A stretch of 64,000 nucleotides of DNA from Novipirellula herctigrandis (GCA_007859835.1 SJPJ01000001.1:1611095-1675094), one strand, 5' to 3'. Counted from the stretch's first letter, positions 26,804-36,280 are shown. Program-made: numbers and translations. The notes: generated by a model not told the origin, from the letters alone.

Positions 26804-27933
26804 TTCATTACGTGTCAGACTCCATGCGCCGAATCACCAGTACCCAATGGACGCTTTTCGCGATCATCGCCATCATTGGCTTCGGACAATTGGGGTGCCG
26901 CAGCACGGCCGATTCGCCTCCAAAAGTCGACGCCACGCTGGGGCGATTTTCGAGCAATGCCAGCGAAGCATTTGCCGAAGGGGATATTGACGACGCGATC
27001 GAACAATATCGAAAAGCGATTCGGCGTGCCTGGGCGATCGACGATCCCTATGAATCGGGAACCAATGCTTACAACCTAGCCGCCTGTATGACCAGCGCTG
27101 GCAAGGATACCGAAGCGAAAGATTGGCTTCTCGATGCACGGACCGAGTTATGCCGCGCTAAAAGCTCCGCCGGTAACGCATGGTTACTCGAAGCCAAGAT
27201 TGCTCAACAAGAATGCCGCTTCGAAGAGGCGAACATCTATGTCGATCGCGCCGCTTGCTGCAATCCTCCCTGCGAAGGAACCCCAGGCGGCTGCACATGC
27301 TGTTCACAAGATCCCTGCAAAGAATCATGCGTCACGGTGATCCCTTGTGTTGGTTCGCGGATCAAACAAAAGAAAGCCACCGAACAGTGCGAGGATGACT
27401 ACAACGCCCAAATCCATCTTGCCCGTGCCCGTTTGGCCGCGGAAGTGTATGACATCAAGTGTGCCAAGCAGCATTTTGATTGCGCATGCGAATTGGCTTC
27501 GGAAGTCTGCAGCGAAGCGTTACAAGCAGAATTGCAGAATGTCGCCGCAATGATTCACCTAGCCAAGGGCGAAATATTGCAGGCCGCTTGGCATTTTGAC
27601 AAGGAAGCGAAACACCTTCGATTGGCAGGCAACTATCGCGAAATCCCCGTGGCATTGGAACTTGCTGCAGCGGCTTATGAACAATCGGGACATACGGAAA
27701 TCGCCACCAATCGAATGTGCCGTGTTGCCCGGATTTGGTACGGTCGCGGTGACTCGAAACAGGCGTGGAGCTACGTCCAGCAAGCGATTCGTTTAGCCGA
27801 GTATTCCTACGATGAATCACCCCGTATTCGATTGGCGTTACTGGTGCAAGAGATTGAAAAGACGTTGGCAGACGAAGGTCAGGCATTGCCAGTGGACACC
27901 GACGACATGATGATAGTGGAGCCGCCGGCCTAA
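26800..27933 (+). CDS. TPR-type lipoprotein with cysteine-rich insertion, MCE operon
   Basis: 377 residues. Signal peptide with lipobox GFGQLGC (Cys33) predicts a lipid-anchored periplasmic protein. Helical hairpins of TPR character run through most of the mature part (AFAEGDIDDAIEQYRKAIRRAW, ...LLDARTELCRAKSS, ...SGHTEIATNRMCRVARIW). Into them is inserted a compact segment with cysteines at 153, 154, 158, 165, 167, 168, 173, 177 and 183, rich in Pro and Gly, resembling a disulfide knot or metal site. Fourth gene of the MCE operon with a 4-bp overlap. In Mla-like systems a lipoprotein often links to the outer membrane; that role is inference. Confidence 0.85.
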   Translation: MIHYVSDSMRRITSTQWTLFAIIAIIGFGQLGCRSTADSPPKVDATLGRFSSNASEAFAEGDIDDAIEQYRKAIRRAWAIDDPYESGTNAYNLAACMTSAGKDTEAKDWLLDARTELCRAKSSAGNAWLLEAKIAQQECRFEEANIYVDRAACCNPPCEGTPGGCTCCSQDPCKESCVTVIPCVGSRIKQKKATEQCEDDYNAQIHLARARLAAEVYDIKCAKQHFDCACELASEVCSEALQAELQNVAAMIHLAKGEILQAAWHFDKEAKHLRLAGNYREIPVALELAAAAYEQSGHTEIATNRMCRVARIWYGRGDSKQAWSYVQQAIRLAEYSYDESPRIRLALLVQEIEKTLADEGQALPVDTDDMMIVEPPA

Positions 27934-27975
27934 ACGAAGCTCTGCAAATTGCCCCGCCTACCTCCAATTCAACTC

Positions 27976-29823
27976 ATGATCCTCACGCCGATTGACTACT
28001 CGATCATCCTCGCCTACCTCGCGATCACAGTGACCATCGGGTTCTGGTTTCGGAATCGTGCCAGCAAGAATATCGACGAGTACTTCGTTTCCGGTCGTAA
28101 TCTGCCCTGGTGGATCGCGGGCACGTCGATGGTGGCAACCACGTTCGCCGCCGATACACCTTTGGCGGTCACCGGATTGACCATCCAACATGGACTCGCC
28201 GGAAATTGGGTTTGGTGGTCGTTTGCTCTTGGTGGCATGATCACCGCATTCGTTTACGCCCGACTTTGGCGACGTGCCGAAGTGATGACCGATGTCGAAT
28301 TGGTCGAAATGCGTTACTCTGGGAAACCCGCTGCATCGCTTCGTTGCATCCGAGCGGTCTACATCTCTTTGATTGTCAACCCGATCATCATCGGCTGGGT
28401 TTCATCGGCGATGTATAAAGTGCTAAACGAGACCATACTTTACGAAGTAGCCGCAACGGGGTTTGAAACCGCCCTGTTTGGCGACGCGGCGTTATCGATC
28501 CGACCGTGGATCATCATCTTCGGTACCCTGGTTCTCGTCGGTATTTACGGCATGCTTTCCGGCATGTGGGGCGTCGCAGTCGCGGATGCGATGCAGTTCG
28601 TCTTGGCCATGGCGGGTTGCATCGGGTTGGCATGGATCGCCGTGAATCACTTTGGCGGTGCGGCGGAACTGGAAGCCAAGGTGATCGAAAACTATGGTGA
28701 CGGAGGAACGGCGGCGTTTCATCTGATTCCCGACTTCTCGGGTGACAACGCTTGGTTACCGGTCCATATTTTTCTGCTGCTGTTGTTAGTCCAGTGGTGG
28801 GCTACGTGGTATCCCGGCGCCGAACCAGGCGGCGGTGGCTATGTGGTCCAGCGAATGGCGGCGTGCAAGAATGAAACGCATTCACTACTAGCGACACTGT
28901 GGTTCCAGATCGCACACTACTGCTTGCGTCCTTGGCCATGGTTGATTGTTGCCTTGGCGGCGCTAGCCATGTACCCCGAACTGCGACTTCAAGAGATCGC
29001 TGATCCCAATTTTGATTCAGGGATTGGTTACCCGCGGGTGATGCGTGAATTGAGTCCGCCTGGGCTTCGCGGTTTGTTGACGGTGACCTTCTTTGCAGCG
29101 TTCATGTCCACATTGAGCACGCAGATGAATTGGGGTGCATCGTATTTGGTCCGCGATGTCTACCAGCGTTTTATGTGCCCCGACGCATCGGATGCTCAAT
29201 TGACCCGCGCGTCACGTTACGCGTCGTTGATCGTGCTGATTGCCGGTGGCGTTGCCTCAGTGTTGATGTTCGGCAAGTCGGTCGACGCCGGTTGGCAACT
29301 TCTACTGGCCCTCGGTGCTGGAACCGGAGCCGTTTTCATGCTTCGATGGTTCTGGTGGCGAATCAATGCGTGGAGTGAAATCTCGTCGATGCTCGGATCG
29401 CTCGTCTTTTTCCTTGCCATTGAACCGCTATCGGTGGCGATCGGCTATGGCCCTCTGCGCCCCGAAGAGAAAATGTTCGGCGTTGCGATGCTAACCATTC
29501 TGTTGTGGGTGGTTGTGACCTACATCACCCCCGCCGATGACCCGAAAACGCTCGACGCCTTTTTCCAAAAAGTGCGTCCCGGAGGCATTTTTTGGGGACC
29601 CGTTGCAGAACGAAATCCAAACGTGAAGGTTGATCGCGATTTACGACTATCGATTTTGGCAGCCCTGTGCGCAACCGGTGTCGTCTATTCGATCCTACCG
29701 GGCGTTGGAAACGTCATTTTTGGACATTACCAAAACGCGTTGGTTTGCGGTTTGGCTGCACTCGCATTTACGGTCGCCGTTGTGATGCTTGTGAAAAAGC
29801 TCACTCAGACGAATTCAACCTAA
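27976..29823 (+). CDS. Sodium:solute symporter (SSS family)
   Basis: ATG 27976 (MILTPIDYSIILAYL) gives 615 residues; the frame also opens at TTG 27949. About 13-14 membrane helices. The SSS signature region is visible as YFVSGRNLPWWIAGTSMVATTFAADTP and later LRGLLTVTFFAAFMSTLSTQMNWGAS, containing the Na+-site Ser/Thr. It is closer to the putative sugar or Na+/proline-type branch with WWATWYPGAEPGGGGYV. Single gene after the MCE operon (42 bp from its stop), so it may be read through from it. Confidence 0.92.
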   Translation: MILTPIDYSIILAYLAITVTIGFWFRNRASKNIDEYFVSGRNLPWWIAGTSMVATTFAADTPLAVTGLTIQHGLAGNWVWWSFALGGMITAFVYARLWRRAEVMTDVELVEMRYSGKPAASLRCIRAVYISLIVNPIIIGWVSSAMYKVLNETILYEVAATGFETALFGDAALSIRPWIIIFGTLVLVGIYGMLSGMWGVAVADAMQFVLAMAGCIGLAWIAVNHFGGAAELEAKVIENYGDGGTAAFHLIPDFSGDNAWLPVHIFLLLLLVQWWATWYPGAEPGGGGYVVQRMAACKNETHSLLATLWFQIAHYCLRPWPWLIVALAALAMYPELRLQEIADPNFDSGIGYPRVMRELSPPGLRGLLTVTFFAAFMSTLSTQMNWGASYLVRDVYQRFMCPDASDAQLTRASRYASLIVLIAGGVASVLMFGKSVDAGWQLLLALGAGTGAVFMLRWFWWRINAWSEISSMLGSLVFFLAIEPLSVAIGYGPLRPEEKMFGVAMLTILLWVVVTYITPADDPKTLDAFFQKVRPGGIFWGPVAERNPNVKVDRDLRLSILAALCATGVVYSILPGVGNVIFGHYQNALVCGLAALAFTVAVVMLVKKLTQTNST

Positions 29824-29903
29824 GTCGCCTTTCGGTCTTCGAAAGCAGCATCCCGATGGGTGCATCGTTTTCGGAACAAAAGGCGACCATCACAATCGCA
29901 CGT

Positions 29904-30281
29904 TTAGAACGGGGCGTCTTGTTCGCTTGCTTCGTCGAAAGCATCGTTGGGCGAATCGGTCACTCGCTCACTCATCGTGTCGCCCGAACTGTTGACCAAT
30001 CGGAATGACAACGCTTCGGCGTTAAGAAAGAATTTGACTTCACTTTGTTCATCGCGTTGCCAACGCCGTCCGTTGAGCCGGTAGACGACTTCGATTTCAT
30101 CCCCAACGTTCATATCATCTACCAAGTCGCATCCATCTTTGATGAATTCGACAGGGACATAATTAGTAAAACTACCTTTGTCTTGTTCCAAAACAACCAA
30201 ACGCTTGCGGAAACCTTTGCTTCCGTATGTTTTGGTGTCTTCGATCAAATGGACCACGCCGGTGACTTTCGTCTCGCTCAT
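29904..30281 (-). CDS. DUF3127 protein (small OB-like domain)
   Basis: 125 residues, family DUF3127: VTGVVHLIEDTKTYGSKGFRKRLVVLEQ, NYVPVEFIKDGCDLVDD, GDEIEVVYRLNGRRW. The family is a compact beta-barrel probably related to single-strand nucleic-acid-binding folds; function not established. Acidic C-terminal tail (DAFDEASEQDAPF) recalls SSB tails, an inference from shape only. Converges with the symporter gene. Confidence 0.9.
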   Translation of the reverse strand: MSETKVTGVVHLIEDTKTYGSKGFRKRLVVLEQDKGSFTNYVPVEFIKDGCDLVDDMNVGDEIEVVYRLNGRRWQRDEQSEVKFFLNAEALSFRLVNSSGDTMSERVTDSPNDAFDEASEQDAPF

Positions 30282-30438
30282 ACTTACCGCTCTAAATTCT
30301 AAAAATGCTTAAATGGACAGCTGCTATTATGGATGACCCACCATCGCTCTGGCAACCCGGCAGCCTCACATGTCCCGCTTGCGTCACCGTCGGTAGAGAG
30401 ACAATTGGGCCCCCTGTGCCTCGATGTCGATTTTGCGT

Positions 30439-30444
30439 TAAAAT
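30439..30444 (+). promoter_or_regulatory. -10 box of tRNA promoter
   Basis: TAAAAT (five of six to TATAAT) ends 9 bp before the tRNA 5' end. No good -35 at 16-18 bp spacing. Confidence 0.35.
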
Positions 30445-30453
30445 CGTCTTGCC

Positions 30454-30527
30454 GGGGGTGTAGCTCAGTCGGTTAGAGCAGGGGACTCATAATCCCTTTG
30501 TCGCGGGTTCGAGTCCTGCCACCCCTA
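30454..30527 (+). tRNA. tRNA with CAT anticodon (elongator Met or lysidine-type Ile2)
   Basis: 74-nt cloverleaf: acceptor GGGGGTG/CACCCCT, D-arm GCTC...GAGC, anticodon loop CTCATAA on stem GGGGA/TCCCT, T-arm GCGGG-TTCGAGT-CCTGC, discriminator A, CCA not encoded. It lacks the three G-C pairs of an initiator anticodon stem and the C1-A72 mismatch, so it is not initiator. The GGACTCATAATCC type of stem resembles tRNA-Ile2, which would need TilS. Terminal pair is G1-U72. Confidence 0.93.
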
Positions 30528-30767
30528 TTTTTCGCATTGCCGCTCCTGACTTTTCGCATTGCCCCACAAAACGTCGCATGCCCCAGATAACGTCGCGGAG
30601 GCTCTTCGATGGACCCTGCGTTCGGCTCGTCTTTCCTGAAGCGTTTCGAGCCTTTTTTGTTAGCAAAGGCTTCTCGTCGCCAGCCGCGTCGCCTCAGAAC
30701 TCCCACAACGACCGCGCATGGATTCGTGGCCGGTTGGGGGCACGCGACTCAAGAGTACCAGTGCGAA
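30528..30767. other. Gap after tRNA with short direct repeats
   Basis: Contains TTTTTCGCATTGCC at 30527 and TTTTCGCATTGCC at 30551, a direct repeat right after the tRNA gene, and GTCGCATGCCCC/ACGTCGCGG. No gene seen. Confidence 0.4.
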
Positions 30768-31031
30768 TCAATCCCTCGCTCGTTTTGATGCGACGGTCTT
30801 TTCGGTGGATTCGCCGCCGATTGCCCAAAACCACGTCAACACCACCAACACAATATTGGTGTCTCCGTACAACATTGTGGCGATAATGGCGACGGTCAAT
30901 CGAGGCGCGAACAACCACCCGAGCCAATACAGAAATCCTCCGCCATACGTGGTCGCGAACAACATCGTCAGGCGAGGAAAAAAGAACATCGCCAATACAA
31001 ATAGCAACGAATGATTATCCCAGAAATCCAT
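30768..31031 (-). CDS. Small membrane protein of unknown function
   Basis: 87 residues, ATG start, two to three hydrophobic segments (SLLFVLAMFFFPRLTMLF, YWLGWLFAPRLTVAIIATML, NIVLVVLTWFWAI). The repeated F-P/A-P-R-L-T motif in both loops suggests internal two-fold similarity. Composition and start are convincing; family not recognised. Confidence 0.65.
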   Translation of the reverse strand: MDFWDNHSLLFVLAMFFFPRLTMLFATTYGGGFLYWLGWLFAPRLTVAIIATMLYGDTNIVLVVLTWFWAIGGESTEKTVASKRARD

Positions 31032-31522
31032 ATCTTGCTCCGATAGCTCAGGACGGGCACTTTTCCCTCCAACACCTCACTCAATCCGCCACCGTTAGGC
31101 GTTCGCATCGGTTTGCGGACGCGGATGGAGTCCATTCTAGTCCTTCGCTTTCCCTTTCCGGAGCCCACGACTTTCCGACTTATTTCCGAGTGACAGCCCA
31201 CTGCTTCGACAAGCCTCTCGCCAAATGGTTGGTGTTCAAGCTTTGGCCGAATTTTGATGCCAACCGCTCATCGATCGCTTAGCCGCACCTATGAAGTTGC
31301 CCTCTAAAACTTCGCTTGAGACTCTCGCATCATCAGGCATTCTGGATTCGACAGCACGACGCCAGCGGCTTTCAATAGCTCGGCAAAGGCCCTCAAAAGT
31401 ATGACAATTTCACACCTTTTCTGAACACTTGCCAACGCGTTGGATGCCTACTAGAGTGATTGAATGTCGCAAGACAAGGGGAAGCCTAGAACTGGCTCGC
31501 TTGTTGAATTTAAACATACTCG
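31032..31522 (+). other. Long upstream region of PEP-CTERM gene with 12-bp palindrome
   Basis: 490 bp without a credible gene. A perfect 12-bp palindrome, CCAACGCGTTGG, lies at 31432-31443, some 80 bp upstream of the PEP-CTERM start, where an operator could sit. GGGGAAG at 31479 is too far for a ribosome site. Confidence 0.4.
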
Positions 31523-32581
31523 ATGGACAACATGATGATATTGAATAAGGTTTCTGGCCGTTTTTCCGGGTGGGTGGTCACCGCTTCCATTGGGCTGGTT
31601 GCTTCTCTTTGTGGCGGTATTCATTCGGCAAATGGGGAAGTGATCGCGACCGGTTTCTTTTCGGGAACTTTGGAGCGGTTTGATCCCGACACGCTAGCTC
31701 AAACGACCTTTGCATCGATTGCCTCTGCGAGCGATCCATTTCCAGGTCTATCCGGTATCGCATTGAACAACCAAACGAGACAGCTTTACGTTAGTGCTCG
31801 GATATCACAACGGATATACACCGTTGACGCCGACACAGGCTCCACGCTCGGTTTCCACCAATTGTCAACAACCCCCGCTGGTTTGGCGGTTGACTCAAAT
31901 GGGCAAGTCTTTGTCTCCGACAACGGCGGAAGCTCCATCAGCGTGTTCGATTCCAATTGGAACCAAGTCAACACCATCACGGTTCCCGATATTGGTGTCG
32001 GCAATAATCAGCCGAGCGGACTAGCGTTCGACAGCAACGGCCGTCTCCTCATTTCCACCTTTGCCGGAGCGGGTATATTTCAATTTGACCCGAACACGAG
32101 CATCGTTTCGTCGCTTGCCCCATCCCCACTGGCCAATGGCATGATTGCCTTTGATTCGAATGACAATTTTGTTGTGGGAGGTGCTGCGTTCAGTAATGAT
32201 CTGCTTCGCTTTGATGAAAATGGCGTCGGACTTAGCAATCCTTACTTGACGATTGACGCAGCCCTATTGCCTCTGCCATCAGGGACATTCGCGAGTCCAG
32301 ATTTTACCAGCCCCGCAGGGGTTGCATACGATGAGAACGGCAACTTATTTGTAGCCGCATTAGGGCGGACAAACCCCACAAGCGCAGCTGACAATTTCCA
32401 ATCCAATGGCGGGCTGTTCAAATTTGACAGTAGCGGATCCCTGGTCGCGCAGACGGGCTCGACAGTAACTCCGCTCAGTAGTGTGATCTTCGTTCCCTCA
32501 GCGGTCCCCGAACCGAGCTCGGTCGCGATGCTGACGCTATGTGTCGCCGGGGTGGCTATTCGCCGGCGAAAGCGGTATTAA
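31523..32581 (+). CDS. PEP-CTERM-anchored beta-propeller protein
   Basis: 352 residues: signal peptide (WVVTASIGLVASLCGGIHSANG), an SMP-30/NHL-like beta-propeller with repeats such as GLAVDSNGQVFVSDNGG, GLAFDSNGRLLISTFAG and GVAYDENGNLFVAALG, and a C-terminal PEP-CTERM sorting signal (VPEPSS, hydrophobic helix, RRRKRY). PEP-CTERM proteins are processed by exosortase and commonly exported into extracellular polymer; the exosortase is not in the window. Monocistronic. Confidence 0.93.
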   Translation: MDNMMILNKVSGRFSGWVVTASIGLVASLCGGIHSANGEVIATGFFSGTLERFDPDTLAQTTFASIASASDPFPGLSGIALNNQTRQLYVSARISQRIYTVDADTGSTLGFHQLSTTPAGLAVDSNGQVFVSDNGGSSISVFDSNWNQVNTITVPDIGVGNNQPSGLAFDSNGRLLISTFAGAGIFQFDPNTSIVSSLAPSPLANGMIAFDSNDNFVVGGAAFSNDLLRFDENGVGLSNPYLTIDAALLPLPSGTFASPDFTSPAGVAYDENGNLFVAALGRTNPTSAADNFQSNGGLFKFDSSGSLVAQTGSTVTPLSSVIFVPSAVPEPSSVAMLTLCVAGVAIRRRKRY

Positions 32582-32776
32582 GCTCACAACCTCGTGGCCT
32601 AAGAGCCGAATAGATCGCTTTTATTGCGGCAAACGATTGGCCGCATGCATCGATGCGAGGCGGTTTTCCGCTCAAAACCGCCGTCAAGCGTCTTGCCGCT
32701 CACCGCGCATGCTCCCTAAACTGGGGTGATTCGCCTGAGCCTTCCAAACAATCGCCAACCCAAAGCGCCGCCCTTG

Positions 32777-33793
32777 ATGCCGACGTCCAACGCCCGCCGC
32801 ATCCGCTTCACCCTCGCGAGAGCGTTTACGCTGGTGGAGCTTTTGGTAGTGATTGGAATCATTGGGATCCTGGTTGCAATGCTGTTGCCTGCGGTTCAAG
32901 CGGCTCGCGAGAGTGCGAGGAACATGCAATGCAAAAACCGGATGCGGCAAATTGGAATTGCGATGCACAACCATCATGCCGCGTTCGATCACTTACCGGC
33001 CGGTGCGGTCGCAAAACAATATGTGGATGTCCCCAGCACGCCTTGGACTTTCTATCGCTGGTCAGCACTCGCATCGGTTTCTCCCTTCATGGAGAAATCC
33101 AATGTCGTCGACCGCATCGATTTAAGCAAACCGCTTTACACGGCCACCTTTGGGATCACCGCTGAAAACGTCGCGGGCGTGCAATTGATCGTCCCTGACT
33201 TCCTTTGCCCGAGTGACCGTAGCGAACGCTTGAGCCAAAGCTTTGGCCCGACCAACTATGCGGCTTGCACCGGAAGCGGTGCCGGGGGTGGCACGCCGAT
33301 TGACACCGACGGTGTGTTCTACGTCAATTCAAGAACACGTATCTCGGATATTGAAGATGGCTCGTCGCAAACGATTGTGTTGTCCGAAAGCCTGCTCGGT
33401 GAGTCAGGCTCAAGCCAACGCCACCCGGACACCGCCTACAAATTTTCTTTCGCCTCACCACTGACCGAGTTTGCGTGTCGGATTGCGCCAAGTTGGAACT
33501 ACGCTGACCCTCGCGGTTTTTCCTGGGCGAGCGGCGAATACCGAACGGCCCTTTACAACCACTACCTCGTTCCCAATTCTCCGACTCACGATTGCATCAG
33601 CGCAAAGTTGTCCGGGGGAGCCGATACGATCTACACGCCGTTCGGATGGCGAACCGCTCGCAGTCGTCACGCGGGGGGCGTGAACGTGCTCTATGGCGAT
33701 GGATCGACACAGTTTATTACCAACAGTGTCGACGGCGACCTCTGGAAAGCGGCATCGACTCGCATGAAAAAAGATCAGGCGATCGAGCTATAG
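32777..33793 (+). CDS. DUF1559 pseudopilin-like protein
   Basis: ATG 32777 gives 338 residues; GTG 32726 would add 17. Type IV prepilin-like leader with the [31 protein letters not shown] methylation-type motif (cleaved before FTLVELL), then the DUF1559 domain typical of planctomycetes, ending in the family H-x9-DG signature ([13 protein letters not shown]). Such proteins are exported by type II/IV-pilus machinery; function unknown. Follows the PEP-CTERM gene by 195 bp. Confidence 0.94.
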   Translation: MPTSNARRIRFTLARAFTLVELLVVIGIIGILVAMLLPAVQAARESARNMQCKNRMRQIGIAMHNHHAAFDHLPAGAVAKQYVDVPSTPWTFYRWSALASVSPFMEKSNVVDRIDLSKPLYTATFGITAENVAGVQLIVPDFLCPSDRSERLSQSFGPTNYAACTGSGAGGGTPIDTDGVFYVNSRTRISDIEDGSSQTIVLSESLLGESGSSQRHPDTAYKFSFASPLTEFACRIAPSWNYADPRGFSWASGEYRTALYNHYLVPNSPTHDCISAKLSGGADTIYTPFGWRTARSRHAGGVNVLYGDGSTQFITNSVDGDLWKAASTRMKKDQAIEL

Positions 33794-33823
33794 GCCTTTC
33801 CAATCGAGCCCAAAGAAGCGAAG

Positions 33824-33897
<74 letters not shown>

Positions 33898-34078
33898 GAG
33901 TGCTACGCATTGAATCGAGCGGAAAATAAGTGCGGCCGTTGACGTTAGGGCCGATTCCTACGCGTTACTAGCGATTACTAGTCAAGCAGTTATTTTCCAC
34001 TCGGTCGTTAGTATAGCCAGATCCGAGGGGACAACCAGCGGGAACAGGACCGATGGCGAAGGCCGAAGGTTCGCAGCG

Positions 34079-34167
34079 TTGACGCGCTCTCGTCCCGGCT
34101 GGGTCGGTAAACTTGCGAGCGTTTGCGGGTCGCTGCGAACAAGTTTACCCCGGGACGTGCGCGTCAA
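34079..34167. repeat. Nested 26-bp inverted repeat with competing arm
   Basis: Three perfectly complementary blocks nest around one centre: TTGACGCGC (34079) with GCGCGTCAA (34159), GTCCCGG (34092) with CCGGGAC (34150), GGTAAACTTG (34106) with CAAGTTTACC (34140). The 24-nt loop contains CGCTGCGAAC (34131-34140), which is also perfectly complementary to GTTCGCAGCG at 34069-34078 outside the structure, giving two mutually exclusive folds. No T-run follows on either strand, so it is not a simple terminator. It lies 35 bp after the degP stop codon. Confidence 0.88.
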
Positions 34168-34201
34168 TCGGCGAGTGTGGCACGATCACTCCGCCAAATC
34201 A

Positions 34202-35635
34202 TTATCGACGTGAGTCTTCGATATGCACGGTTCCCGGCTGAGCCGCAATTTGAAGATGACCGAACAGCGTTTGCTCCTTGCGAACAATGTAGAACTTCGC
34301 TCGCGGACCTCGTTGCATTTCGGGATGCTCCAAGATGCCTGCCAAGTCACTCAGGCTTGCCGTTTGCCAACCATGAATCCCTAGCAGTACATCACCGGCA
34401 CTGATCCCCTGCTGGTCCGCGGGGGAACCCGATCGAACGGATGTGATATACAGCCCCCCACGATACTTCGTTCGCATGCGACTGTTGAGCCGGCGAACCG
34501 TCGAGTCGGCGACGGGCCGAGCTTGGATCCCGATCGTCGACCATGCCAACTCTCCGATCGATGCACTGGAAAGCCGACTCGGGGCCGCTTCCATACGCAT
34601 TGCCACATCAACACGGTGACCGTCTCGCTCGACCGCAATCTTTAACGCATCCCCTGGATTGGCACTTAAAAGGGCCAAAGCAAGGTCAAGCCGATCGTCG
34701 ATCGACTGCGCACCAACGCGGACCACGCGGTCTCCTGGCTTCAGCCCATCCCGGGCGGCCGGACTGTTTGCAGCGACATGGGCGACAGTAACTCCGTCGC
34801 CATCGCGAGGTCCGCCGTTCGTTCGCAGCCCCGTAAGAAGTCGTTGTTCATTGTGGTCGTCTATCATCCCCGTGACGGTTTCAACCACCTGATCGATTGG
34901 AATCGCAAAAGCAATTTGCTGTGCACCGACACGAACAGCCACATTCACGCCAATGATTTCGCCATCAATATTCAGCAGCGGTCCACCCGAGTTGCCCGGG
35001 TTGATGCCGGCACTGATTTGAATCAAATCGCTATACTCTTGCGTCTCGTTGACCGGGACATCGCGATGCAGTGCGCTGATGATCCCTTCGGTGCTGGTGT
35101 GGACGTAGCCAAACGCATTGCCGATTGCGATCACTTTCTCGCCAACCATCAAGTCGCTACTGGTGCCGCGAGGGATGGTAGGAATTTCGCTGGTGACGTT
35201 AACCTTGATCAACGCTAAATCGTTTCGGACACGAGCTTCGACTAATTCGGCCGTCGTTGTCTCACCCGTACTGAGCGTAACAAGGATGTCATCGACATCT
35301 TCGACGACATGATAGTTGGTGATCACATAACCGTGTGGGTCGATCACAACCCCGGTACCCATTCCGTTGACTTGACGGAACGAATCGGGACCGGTGGCAC
35401 CGGCCATACCGGCAGCAGTCGATCGAACGGTTTTTTGGCCATGAATATTGACGACCGCAGGCGAGGCACGGCGAATCGCGAGCACCGTCGGCGTTTCCCG
35501 ATGACTGGCGGGACTGCTGCCGCGTTGAGACGGCGATTGAGCGGCTGCTGGCTGCAAGAATGTCACAAGCGACAAAACGACGCTGGTGAAAACAAAGCGG
35601 CCAAGAGCCGGGCAAACGAGGATTGTGGGTCGCAT
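34202..35635 (-). CDS. HtrA/DegP-type serine protease with two PDZ domains
   Basis: 477 residues with a signal peptide (FVFTSVVLSLVTFLQPAAAQ). Trypsin-like domain with catalytic triad in TNYHVVED (His), RNDLALIKV (Asp) and GNSGGPL (Ser). Two PDZ domains follow (HVAANSPAARDGLKPGDRV and SVRSGSPADQQGISAGDV). Periplasmic protein quality control. Oxyanion and L-loops appear intact. Monocistronic; a large inverted repeat follows its stop. Confidence 0.93.
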   Translation of the reverse strand: MRPTILVCPALGRFVFTSVVLSLVTFLQPAAAQSPSQRGSSPASHRETPTVLAIRRASPAVVNIHGQKTVRSTAAGMAGATGPDSFRQVNGMGTGVVIDPHGYVITNYHVVEDVDDILVTLSTGETTTAELVEARVRNDLALIKVNVTSEIPTIPRGTSSDLMVGEKVIAIGNAFGYVHTSTEGIISALHRDVPVNETQEYSDLIQISAGINPGNSGGPLLNIDGEIIGVNVAVRVGAQQIAFAIPIDQVVETVTGMIDDHNEQRLLTGLRTNGGPRDGDGVTVAHVAANSPAARDGLKPGDRVVRVGAQSIDDRLDLALALLSANPGDALKIAVERDGHRVDVAMRMEAAPSRLSSASIGELAWSTIGIQARPVADSTVRRLNSRMRTKYRGGLYITSVRSGSPADQQGISAGDVLLGIHGWQTASLSDLAGILEHPEMQRGPRAKFYIVRKEQTLFGHLQIAAQPGTVHIEDSRR

Positions 35636-36190
35636 ATATCCCTATACCCGAGTCGGTCGGATTCACAATCATGGCGAACACTACGACGAATCGCCAAGCA
35701 AACGCCGGTATTACCGGCATGGCTGTTTGGATCGGTCCAATTGTCGCAATTGCTTGATGTGATATAGGGCGGCCCGCAAGGTTTACCAAGCTTAACGCTT
35801 GAGCAACTTGGACATGCTTACAGGAAAAGAAACAGGCGATTTCGTTAGCCAAAAACGGAGTCGAATGAGGGAATTTCGGGAAATCCCGTTGACCATTCCG
35901 ACGATCTCAACACTCACGATCTGGCAATTCAAATACGGAACAGTCTCACCATTGACGCGAGGATCATCGCTGTGCGTTGTGACCCCCAAGCGAAGCAAAC
36001 TGCCGCTCGGATTGCGTTCGCCCGCTGAGGCTGGTCGCTAAATTCGTGTCACGATAACATCCATTTCAGCGACAACGGATGCAGGACAGGACATGGGCAT
36101 AGTAGCAAAGCCGGGCAACAATCAATGCCAAGCCGAGCGGGAACGATGAACGATGAACGATGTCCTGAGGGAGATAGATGACGCCCTGAG
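35636..36190. other. Intergenic region upstream of degP
   Basis: About 550 bp with no convincing gene; degP's promoter should lie here. A near-palindrome GGGAATTTCGGGAAATCCC is at 35871-35889. GAACGAT is repeated three times at 36141-36161. Confidence 0.4.
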
Positions 36191-36280
36191 AGGTTACGAG
36201 CAAGGAGGTTACGAGCAAGGAGGTTACGAGCAAGGAGGTTACGACCTGAGAGGTTACGAGCAAGGAGGTTACGGCCGCGG
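36191..36280. repeat. 15-bp tandem repeat, six copies, each containing the lipoprotein stop triplet
   Basis: Units of AGGTTACGAGCAAGG (variants ending GACCTGAG and GGCCGCGG) at 36191, 36206, 36221, 36236, 36251 and 36266. The last unit includes the stop codon of the minus-strand lipoprotein (TTA at 36269), so on the minus strand the true stop is followed by five further in-frame TAA triplets at 15-bp spacing. Confidence 0.95.

Noticed and set aside
35671-35757. 28-codon frame MANTTTNRQANAG... with a short hydrophobic end
   Set aside because: No ribosome site and hydrophobic stretch too short for a membrane helix.
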